A stretch of 64,000 bases of DNA from Candidula unifasciata (taxonomy: Eukaryota; Mollusca; Gastropoda; Stylommatophora; Geomitridae), in contig CAJHNH020002055.1 in NCBI GenBank assembly GCA_905116865.2, positions 1 through 64,000 of the forward strand, given 5' to 3'. Position 1 is the stretch's first letter; every line of letters starts with the position of its first letter. Position numbers and translations under genes: made by a program. Below are positions 55,455-64,000 of this stretch, in pieces. The notes beneath the pieces are model-generated. The model was given only the letters and a program-made list of their open reading frames with translations. It had not been told where the DNA came from and made no database searches.

Positions 55455-58400
55455 GTAACCCTAAACCTAAACTTAGAAAAAAAAAAAAGAATTGTGAGAA
55501 TTCAATTTGTTAAGTTGCAGTTTATGAGTGTATTCGGTCAACGTCGTCAGATGTGTAATGTGTATGCAACACACTATCTTCACTTGGTTTTAGCTTGGAT
55601 TTTGTTTACTGTAGTTTATAAAATTTAATTACGCTATATAAATATGTAACAGCCATGTTTTCAGCTGGCAAACAGCATCTTTTGTACTCAGGTTTGTGTG
55701 CTGTGAATAACTCAATATCTGTCGTGGCGTTGTTCCTGATAGAATTTGTTTGGCTTCCAAGAAAGTGAAAAGTCTTAGTGAGACTAGTGAGAGGGGTGTA
55801 TCGTACTATTATAGAATAAACAAAGAATGAAACAATAACAAAATGTGAGAATAATGTTTCTGATCTCACCACACAGTATCATTACATAGCTAAATCAATG
55901 ATCTGTACTGTCTTAACTCTTTGAGTCCCAAGGAACGCATCATACGTTCATAGGTTCCCGCCTAGAGGCCCAATGAACGCAAGATGCGCCGATTCTACAT
56001 CTCTTTTGACTACCCCTTGGGCCTCTGATGCTAAACCCCCTGGGACTCAAAGAGTTAAAGAACAGAGTTGCCTTAAAGACAGCTAATGTGGCTGGCTAAA
56101 GGAGGGACTATGTTAACCAAGCAAAGGTCTCAAGTGTTAAAAGTAGAACAGTTGTTGAAGAAGTAGAAGCAATCAACCACTTCTCTGGATACAGATGAGA
56201 GAAAAAAACAAGAAATTCTGACATTTTTTATGAACTGAGATTATCCTTTGAATTCAGTTGTTACTCATTGTTAGTCTTCATCCTCCTCATTTTTTACTAT
56301 CATCTGTCATATATGTTTTTCACACATAAATTCATTTAAAAAAAAAAGATTAATTGGATATGCCTTGATTTCAGTGAGAAAAATTGTTTTAGCTCACAAA
56401 CATTTTGGTTAACGAACTGAGTCAAAGAACGAATTAAGTTTGTGAACCAGAGGTACCACTGTATATAAAATCAAGTACCTTACTAACTGGTGTGGGTGAT
56501 CATACCCCTCCACAGCATGTATCACTGAATGTGCTGACACCCCTCCATGTCATGACAAAAAGCTGTCAAGTCTTCTCATGTTGTCTTCCTCTACCTCTCC
56601 TTCCACAAATCTTCCCAGTCATTGCAGCATGTTTTAGATTTTTTCTCATAATGTAGCCAAAACAAGGAAAGTGCCTCTTTCTGAGATTTATCCTAAGCTG
56701 TCTTTGACTATTACCTCTTTCAATGCATCTAAATTACTCATTTAGGCTGTGTCAGGACTTTTAAATATTCATGCTCTATTTAAAATAGGTAACTACTAAG
56801 ACTGTTTTATTCTGGGATCTATACACCTGAGCATGTTGGTGTGAACAGGGGAACCAATAGCAAGTAATGCACTAACTTAGGAAGAAACATTGACAGAGCA
56901 GATATCAATACTGGACTAGTATATTGGATAATGATGAATCTCTGACACTAGTAGTTGCGTGACATAGGAGTAAAGCATGGTGAAGCACTTCTGTGCTGCC
57001 TTCGAGGCAGAGATAGGAGACGTTATAACCAGCTTCTCATGGGAAAAATCAGTAGAGGTACCCTGGTGTGGCTGCTGCATAGGAAGACTGAGCATGCATG
57101 AAAATGCTTAATGTGCAGAGACGTTTTTTTGTGATAACATAACATAGTAATTATATTAAAATTTTTAAGTACTGCATTCAGTTTTCATTCGATACCAGCT
57201 TTGCGATTCCTTGCATTGATAATGTTATGGGAAAGCATTCTCTTTGGATTAATGCACATTTTAAAATCGCTCAAAAATGATGTCTTGAATAAAATCATAA
57301 TAAAAAATAGGTGTGGTTCTCATGTGTTATGGTTGGATCGTGCTACTAATAGAAAATTGTATTGCTACAGTCTTTCATTAAATGGACTGTGCATTCTAGG
57401 TTCCTAAATACCTCTCAGAACAGTGGAAGATGTGTCCAAGTGGAACAGAAGTTGCCAAACTGAAAATTCCAAAAGCCAAGTGAGTTTTGTTTTATATTTT
57501 TAGTTTTGTTTTATATTTTTAGTTTTGTTTTATATTGTTACTTCTTTAGAGCTCGCACACACACACACACACACTAAACATGGAAAAATAATAATGTCAG
57601 CTTAAATTGCTTGTTTGTAATTTATTTCCCTTTAGGCATGACTTTATAAAGTAGTTTAAATAAAAATGCTACTGTTTTTATTTCCCAACTGAATATATGA
57701 TTATAATCATCAAGTGCCTTGTTGACTGGCACTGACAATCTTGCCTCTCCACAACCTGTGGCCTCTAACAGCATGTTTGCACTTCATATGCTGACACTCC
57801 TCCACGCTACAACGAAAGGCAACATGAGGGCTAATCGACAGAAATGGCTGGGCTATATTGAGAGAATGATGACAGAGAGGTTAAAACTGTATACACAAGG
57901 GAGCTGAATGGTCAGAGACCATGAGGCAAACCAAGAAGACGATGGAGATATAATATCCAGGCAGACCTACAAACACTTGGTGTCACCAGCTGGGTGAATG
58001 GAGGCGGGTGATATCTGCAGCAGTGAACCTCAAAGATTTGGAATGCTGAAGAAGAAGTTGGGTAGAAAAGGACAGACTCAATTATTTTTAATATTTCTGT
58101 GTCCATGGTAGAAGAGGACAGACTAAATTCTTTTGTTTACTTCTTTTTCCATGGGTAGAAGAGGGACAGACTAAATTAGTTTTTTTAACTATTTCTTTGT
58201 CCATGGCTGGAAAAGGACAGACTAAATTAATTTGTTAACTATTTCAGTGTCCATGGGTAGAAGAGGACAGAATAAAGTAGTTTGTTAACTATTTCAGTGT
58301 CCATGGGTAGAAGACGACATAATAAAGTAGTTTGTTAACTATTTCAGTGTCCATGGGTAGAAGACGACAGACTAAAGTAGTTTGTTAACTGTTTCAGTGT

Positions 58401-61400
58401 CCATGGATAGAAGAGGACAGACTAAAGTAGTTTGTTAACTATTTCAGTGTCCATGGATGGAAGAGGACAGACTTAAGTAGTTTGTTAACTATTTTAGTGT
58501 CCATGGGTAGAAGAGGACAAACAAAAGTAGTTTGTTAACTATTTCAGTGTCCATGGGTAGAAGAGGACAGACTAAAGTAGTTTGTTAACTATTTCAGTGT
58601 CCATAGGTAGAAGAGGACAGACTAAAGTAGTTTGTTAACTATTTCACTGTCCATGGGTAGAAGAGGACAGAATAAAGTAGTTTGTTAACTATTTCAGTGT
58701 CCATGGATAGAAAAGGACAGAATAGAGTAGTTTGTTAACTATTTCAGTGTCCATGGGTAGAAGACGACAGAATAAAGTAGTTTGTTAAATATTTCACTGT
58801 CCATGGGTAGAAGAGGACAGAAAAAGTAGTTTGTTAACTATTTCAGTGTCCATGGGTAGAAGAGGACAAACAAAAGTAGTTTGTTAACTATTTCAGTGTC
58901 CATGGGTAGAAGAGGACAAACAAAAGTAGTTTGTTAACTATTTCAGTGTCCATGGATAGAAGAGGACAGAATAAAGTAGTTTGTTAACTATTTCAGTGTC
59001 CATGGGTAGAAGAGGACAGAATAAAGTAGTTTGTTAACTATTTCACTGTCCATGGGTAGAAGAGGACAGAATAAAGTAGTTTGTTAACTATTTCAGTGTC
59101 CATGGGTAGAAGAGGACAAACAAAAGTAGTTTGTTAACTATTTGTCCATGGGTGACCATAGTTTGTTAACTATTTCAGTGTCCATGGATAGAAGAGGACA
59201 GACTAAAGTAGTTTGCTAACTATTTCAGTGTCCATGGGTAGAAGACGACAGACTAAAGTAGTTTGTTAACTATTTCAGTGTCCATGGGTAGAAGAGGACA
59301 AACAAAAGTAGTTTGTTAACTATTTAAATGTCCATGGGTTGAAGAGGACAGAGTACTTAGCTTGTAAAGTGTGTCTGTGCAGCTGTGTGCCTTAGAGGTC
59401 ACGATGCAATCCTCAAGATTGAACAGGGTTTGATTTCCATGGTGGTTGGTTTAGAGAAAAATCCATTCTCATAGCTTTCAGACAGGTGTACAAGAGGCAC
59501 ACCATGGAAGATACTGAGGCCTTACCACAGGACTTTCCTGTACTGAGCACTGGATACATTGCAGCCAGCCTCCATGGTGGAGATGGCACAGTATGTTTTT
59601 TAAGTGTGTCTGAATCCTACATCCAAGAAAATTTATCTAAGCTTGTCCAGTATCTCTAGTATATGCCCTGCTTACAGATTCATACATTTACATAAAGGAC
59701 CCTTTTCGACTCCTTCGGATGTATTGGGCATATAGGGCTAGACCAAACAGCACTGTGTGGGAGATGTCAGCATCACGCCAGCCACCTTTACTTTCCAGGA
59801 CTGTTCCCAGGACCCACTCAAGGCTGGGTCAACCTGAAAGCCCTGGTCATTTTTAGAAATTTGAAAAAAGTCAAGATCCATCAGGACCTGACGAACCCAC
59901 GACCATCTAATCCACAGCGACTACACCATGGCGGCTCTCATACTTTTACATATACAGTTGCTTAATTTGGGAAGTTTTTGACCAGTGATATTCATGTAGT
60001 TTTTTTTGTGTGTGTGCATCCCAGAATTCCAGGCAAGAAACCAGACATTGTATTGACCAGTTTTGATTTGTCATCAAAAATAACGCCTACTCAGGAAGGA
60101 CTGGCTGCAGCTGCTGCTGCCCCCAAACCAGTGCAGCGGGGAGGAAGTATACGCAACCACAAATTTATTGTCACAAATGTTGGAAACCAGAATTTAGTGG
60201 TCATGTCCCAGGCAAAAATAGGTAATATCTTTAGAATAGTTCCTTGCTTGTCGTCTTATTCATTTGATTCTGTAAAAAATTAATCCGCTCGACTGAGACT
60301 AAGAAGTTTAATGAAAGGGTGAAAATGGAACGACATACAAGTACAAAATGTGCCTTTCTCTTCTTCATATCTTATTAAGCTTGTCCAGTTTCTCTAATGT
60401 TCATATTGTTGTATCTGCATACAGAGGCATATATTCACAAACATGGCTTGTCATAATTTGTTAAGTTTTTGACAGTAATTTTTTTATTTTTATTTACAAG
60501 AGTTCCAGGCAGTGTTGTTCTCCTTTCATTAAGCTTCTTAGTTAATTCAGTGGATTATTTTCTGTAAATTAGCTTTCTGCAGTCACCCCTGTTTTCGTAA
60601 TTTCATCTGTGTTTATTTAAGATCATAATTGCATTGTGAGCAAGGCTGCAATATTGGTGCTTTTTGGCTGACACATCTGACTTCTGCAGGCATTGCTCAT
60701 TTTGCCTTTCTCTATTCTTTGCTTTGATCAGATACTTGTTTTAAAGGTTATTTGCATTGTGTAACTAGTATCTTTTTTGCACACCCTCAGTCAGACGTCA
60801 GCCTAAATGTACTGAAAAAAAAAAAAGCTGCAATTGAATTGGCCGGTTCTCTATGAATTTTTTTCAGCACCTCCCCCCCTTCCCCCCCCCCCCCCCCCCC
60901 CCCCCCCCGCTCTTTTAAAAAATGTAGTCTTTATCCTGTATAGGATGTTGCAGAACTTATCCCAGAATTTTGTGGCTGTTTGCGTTTACTGGACCGTTTT
61001 TGTGTGTGTTCAGTAGTTTGCCATTGTTCTTTGAAAGGTAGACACTTCATGCCATCGTTGAAATAAACTCAAAGCTGTCTGTTTCCATATCACAATCAGA
61101 TGTGTGGAATCAGACCAGGTATTTCAGAATTACAAAGCATGTTTGCAATGCTTAAGCTGCAGATGCTAACTTATTTTAATTACTTCTGTTTTGTTTCTGT
61201 GCCAGCTAACTTATTTTACTTACTTCTGTTTTGTTTCTTTGCCGTCTAACTTATTTTAATTACGTCTGTTTTGTTTCTGTGTCATTTCCACAGTTAATTT
61301 CTGACTTTTCTGTCATATGTCAAATTTCACTTTCTCTTTTCTGGTGTCTCTTCTTTTTTCTTTGATCAGATTCCTTTTTTCTGCTTTAAATTTTTTTTTT

Positions 61401-64000
61401 TTTAATCAAACTAGAATTGGTTGTATTTTTATGATGCTAGCAGTGACGGGATTGCTTGCGTGGTAAAATAATAGAGCTGGGCTTACTAGTGTAATATGAT
61501 GCTAGCAGTGACGGGATTGCTTGCGTGGTAAAATAATAGAGCTGGGCTCACTAGTGTAATATGATGCTAGCAGTGACGGGATTGTTTGCAAAGTTAAATA
61601 ATAGAGCTGGGCTTACTAGTGTAATATGATGCTAGCAGTGACGGGATTGCTTGCGTGGTAAAATAATAGAGCTGGGCTTACTAGTGTAATATGATGCTAG
61701 CAGTGACGGGATTGCTTGCGTGGTAAAATAATAGAGCTGGGCTCACTAGTGTAATATGATGCTAGCAGTGACGGGATTGCTTGCGTGGTAAAATAATAGA
61801 GCTGGGCTTACTAGTGTAATATGATGCTAGCAGTGACGGGATTGCTTGCGTGGTAAAATAATAGAGCTGGGCTCACTAGTGTAATATGATGCTAGCAGTG
61901 ACGGGATTGCTTGCGTGGTAAAATAATAGAGCTGGGCTCACTAGTGTAATATGATGCTAGCAGTGACGGGATTGCTTGCGTGGTAAAATAATAGAGCTGG
62001 GCTCACTAGTGTAATATGATGCTAGCAGTGACGGGATTGCTTGCGTGGTAAAATAATAGAGCTGGGCTTACTAGTGTAATATGATGCTAGCAGTGACGGG
62101 ATTGCTTGCGTGGTAAAATAATAGAGCTGGGCTTACTAGTGTAATATGATGCTAGCAGTGACGGGATTGCTTGCGTGGTAAAATAATAGAGCTGGGCTTA
62201 CTAGTGTAATATGATGCTAGCAGTGACGGGATTGCTTGCGTGGTAAAATAATAGAGCTGGGCTTACTAGTGTAATATGATGCTAGCAGTGACGGGATTGC
62301 TTGCGTGGTAAAATAATAGAGCTGGGCTTACTAGTGTAATATGATGCTAGCAGTGACGGATTGCTTGTGCTTACTAGTGTAATATGATGCTAGCAGTGAC
62401 GGGATTGCTTGCGTGGTAAAATAATAGAGCTGGGCTTACTAGTGTAATATGATGTTAATGATGGGTTTTTTTAATGACTTAATACTGGAGATTGATTTAC
62501 TTGTGTGATGTGATGCTATAGATAGGCATGTTGTTGGTACATTCTCATCTTTCCAGACGATAGTCTTATATTGTACCATAGGGAGTCATAAGACTCACAG
62601 GGGTGAAGTTCCTCTTCTTAATAGCACAAAGCCTGAGCAGTAATATAGAGATCCTGTCTCAGCAGGAATTGTTTACCCCAAAGGGAATGTATCATTGGTA
62701 CATTTAGAGGAAAGCACACTGCAAAAGCTATGATTTCAGAAGAGCAGAGCTCCGTCACTTTATCAGAGCTCTTCTCCTAGACCAGCTGTCAACAGTTGGG
62801 ATGTTCTTACTTATCACCAAGTGCCATGCGGACTGGCATGGGCGATCATGCCTCTCCACAATGTGCGACCTTCAACAGCTGATGTTAGTTAGTTATTCCT
62901 CTTGTGCCAAAGATGGCGCATAGGGCAGAGGTCATAGCTTTCCACGTCTGTCGGTTCTTTGCCACTTGATGTAGGTCTTGAGTGCGACTGAGACCTATGG
63001 TTGAGCTCTCCCTTGTGATGGTTCTACGGAGAGTTTCTTTTGGTCTTCCCTGTTTTCTTTTACCCTCTGGTGACCATATGAAGGCTTGGTGGGGAAGTCT
63101 CTGTATGTCCATTCTGAGTACGTGACCGATGTAATTCCAGCGACGCTTTCTAATAAAATCAGACACATATTTTTGTTTTGTTTCCTGTCTTATAGATGTA
63201 TTGGACCTAAAGTCCGACCAGTGAACATTCAATAGCTTTCGGAGGCATCTATTCTCGAAAGCGACTAGTTTCTTATCGATTGATACTGATGATTTCCAAC
63301 TCTCACAACCATAAGTTAGCACTGGGATCACACATGAATTGAAGACCTTAAGTTTCGTGTTGTTGCTGGGTGATCTTGACTTCCAAATGTTTGACAGTTT
63401 GTTAAAGGCACTTGATGCTAACGCGATTCGATTCGTTATTTCTGATGTTGTATCTCCCGCAGAGGTTATCTTGCTCCCTAAGTATGTGAAGCTGGTGATT
63501 TTTTCAAGAACAATATCCTTTAGTTTGATGTCTTTCGACTCGTTGGTAAGATCGATGATTTTCGTTTTGGCTGCGTTGACCTGAAGGCCGATTTGGCTTG
63601 AAATATTCTGGAGGCGGTCCATTTTTTCCTGAGCTTCTAGATGTGTTGTGCTCAGGAGTGCTAGGTCGTCAGCAAAGTCAAGATCTTCGAGAACTTTGTC
63701 GACCCATTTGATGCCTAGATGTGTGTCCTGTGTGCATTTGCGCATGACCCAATCGAGTGCTATTCCGAAAAGCATCGGTGACAAGACACATCCTTGTTTC
63801 ACGCCTGTTTCTACTGGGAACCAATCAGAGTTACCAGATTCCGTTCTAACAAGGCAGCGTACAGAAAAAGATTTTCAGTGCATTCTTGCTACAGTGCTAG
63901 AAAGTTGTATTCTAAGTTTATAACCACGTGTAAACATCTTTACATCTGACATTATGTTTTTATTACTGCTGTTATTACTATTTCAGATGGGTCTGGTAAG
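55368..64000 (+). CDS. GTF2F2: GTF2F2, TFIIF beta subunit (RAP30), first four exons; gene continues past window
   Basis: Plus-strand gene with exons 55368-55454, 57400-57479, 60025-60221 and 63987-64000 (cut by the window). RAP30 pairs with RAP74 to form TFIIF, which escorts RNA polymerase II to promoters. The visible protein is the start of the N-terminal dimerisation domain: GVWLVK at the end of exon 1, VPKYLSEQWK in exon 2, and a strand-rich segment in exon 3. The C-terminal winged helix lies beyond the window. Intron phases 0, 2 and 1 all join correctly. The ATG at 55368 has a ccaccATG context. No TATA box was identified upstream. Introns 1-3 are large and filled with repeats, including three minisatellites. 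Confidence 0.92.
55917..56054. mobile_element. piggyBac-like MITE flanked by TTAA
   Basis: 138 bp in GTF2F2 intron 1. Perfect 14-bp inverted ends CTCTTTGAGTCCCA, flanked by TTAA at 55913-55916 and 56055-56058. Non-coding. Confidence 0.88.
56480..56760 (-). mobile_element. LINE 3' fragment
   Basis: Aligns with 18950-19260 ('cctccatgtcatgac', 'tgtcttcctctacctctcct'). Confidence 0.75.
56820..57110 (+). mobile_element. RNase H-type LINE fragment
   Basis: 'gagcatgttggtgtgaacag' (RNase H H-V-G-V-N) and 'gataatgatgaatctctgac', as at 49380-49430; decayed. Confidence 0.65.
57400..57479 (+). CDS. GTF2F2: GTF2F2 exon 2
   Basis: 80 bp after an attctag acceptor. It reads VPKYLSEQWKMCPSGTEVAK then LKIPKA and leaves two bases (donor GTGAGT). 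This matches the VPKYLSQQW..VGKLRI region of vertebrate RAP30. Confidence 0.95.
57710..58055. mobile_element. Two abutting LINE fragments, opposite strands
   Basis: 57710-57830 is the minus-strand 3' fragment of the 18950 family; 57830-58050 on the plus strand reads RQKWLGYIERMMTERLKLYT and a decayed tail. Confidence 0.6.
58100..59350. repeat. 50-bp minisatellite, about 25 copies (GTF2F2 intron 2)
   Basis: Unit with gtccatgggtagaagaggac and agtagtttgttaactatttc; mixed variants (gacg/gagg, actaaa/ataaa). Confidence 0.95.
59685..59940 (-). mobile_element. tRNA-headed SINE family B
   Basis: Antisense copy ending 'ctacaccatggcggctctc'; in intron 2, 85 bp before exon 3. Confidence 0.9.
60025..60221 (+). 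CDS. GTF2F2: GTF2F2 exon 3
   Basis: 197 bp, entering after two bases and leaving in phase 1. It reads IPGKKPDIVLTSFDLSSKIT, a short run of five alanines in an Ala/Pro linker, then NHKFIVTNVGNQNLVVMSQ. This corresponds to the beta-strand segment of the RAP30 dimerisation domain (the FVLQSVGGQTLTVF region of vertebrates). The acceptor is tcccag and the donor GTAATA. Confidence 0.88.
60840..61165 (-). mobile_element. Diverged SINE family C preceded by C-run
   Basis: A C-tract at 60876-60908, then 'ggatgttgcagaacttatcc' and 'gaatcagaccaggtatttca', corresponding to the family C end and head. Confidence 0.55.
61168..61285. repeat. About 45-50 bp tandem repeat, three copies
   Basis: Shared 'taacttattttaattac' and 'tctgttttgtttctgtg' in each. 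Confidence 0.85.
61431..62454. repeat. 65-bp minisatellite, about 16 copies (GTF2F2 intron 3)
   Basis: Unit starts atgatgctagcagtgacggg; starts at 61431 and 61496. Almost identical except for a T/C site in gggctTact/gggctCact, one variant copy (gtttgcaaagtta) and one truncated copy near 62340. Confidence 0.97.
62815..62880 (-). mobile_element. LINE 3' fragment
   Basis: 'gactggcatgggcgatcatg' as at 18965 and 56490; abuts the next LINE. Confidence 0.7.
62885..63860 (-). mobile_element. LINE reverse transcriptase with long open frame
   Basis: Antisense frame open for over 300 codons: ESGNSDWFPVETGVKQGC, VLSPMLFGIALDW, the intact catalytic box DFADDLALLS, GLQVNAAKTKIIDL, TYLGSKITSAGDTT, LTYGCESW, NYIGHVLRMDI, GKRKQGRPKETLRRTI and a TSALCAIFGT end. 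A stop lies just before this, so the endonuclease and RT fingers are missing: 5' truncated but little decayed. Ends with a short taac tail. Lies in GTF2F2 intron 3. Confidence 0.92.
63987..64000 (+). CDS. GTF2F2: GTF2F2 exon 4 (start only)
   Basis: A pyrimidine-rich tract ending tttcag at 63981-63986 is followed by 14 bases that, with the leftover base of exon 3, read D-G-S-G-K. The phase fits and the position in the protein is right. The window stops inside the exon. Confidence 0.6.

Noticed and set aside
58100..59350. CRISPR-like regular repeats
   Set aside because: Eukaryotic DNA; the units are contiguous minisatellite copies with no unique spacers. The same applies to the 65-bp and 43-bp arrays.
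63987..63995. Nine-base micro-exon followed by a gtaag donor
   Set aside because: Reading on through the bases gives the D-G-S-G-K continuation expected for GTF2F2, so the gt is more likely exonic; the window ends too early to be sure.

Overview
This is nuclear DNA of an animal, most likely a mollusc (perhaps a gastropod). Two genes have widely spaced exons with consensus GT/AG splice sites and matching intron phases. Everything else is dense interspersed repeats: decayed LINEs (several with RNase H or a C-terminal zinc finger), tRNA-headed SINEs and many minisatellites. The phylum is an inference from that repeat mix; no marker gene fixes it.

Left half (about 3.3-28.8 kb, minus strand): a TBC1D24/Skywalker-like gene. 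Ten exons are recognisable: a long acidic N-terminal exon, a short exon, five exons carrying the TBC domain, one linker exon and two exons carrying most of the TLDc domain. The last TLDc exon is not seen and should lie left of the window. Two TBC exons each carry one base too many for their flanking intron phases. The introns hold minisatellites (20, 34, 43, 50, 66 bp and an 18-bp array), two hAT-like elements side by side, an inverted-repeat pair and LINE/SINE fragments.

Middle (about 29.4-55.3 kb): intergenic. It contains LINE reverse-transcriptase and RNase H remnants, a cluster of a GAA-tailed SINE-like family at 36.5-39.4 kb, two related LTR-like blocks at 42 and 48 kb, a 51-bp and a 68-bp minisatellite, and a CpG-richer stretch at 43.5-45.0 kb with no recognised gene.

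Right (55.37-64.00 kb, plus strand): the first four exons of GTF2F2 (TFIIF beta subunit, RAP30); the gene runs off the window. Its introns carry a piggyBac-like MITE with TTAA flanks, 50-bp and 65-bp minisatellites, a SINE and a LINE with about 300 codons of reverse transcriptase open in antisense.

The two genes point away from each other and show no functional link. The most notable observations are a minisatellite that has multiplied a splice acceptor plus the first bases of a TBC exon, two hAT-like elements sharing one palindromic 8-bp target, and a GAA-tailed repeat family with about 17 copies that seeds microsatellites and poly-C/G tracts.
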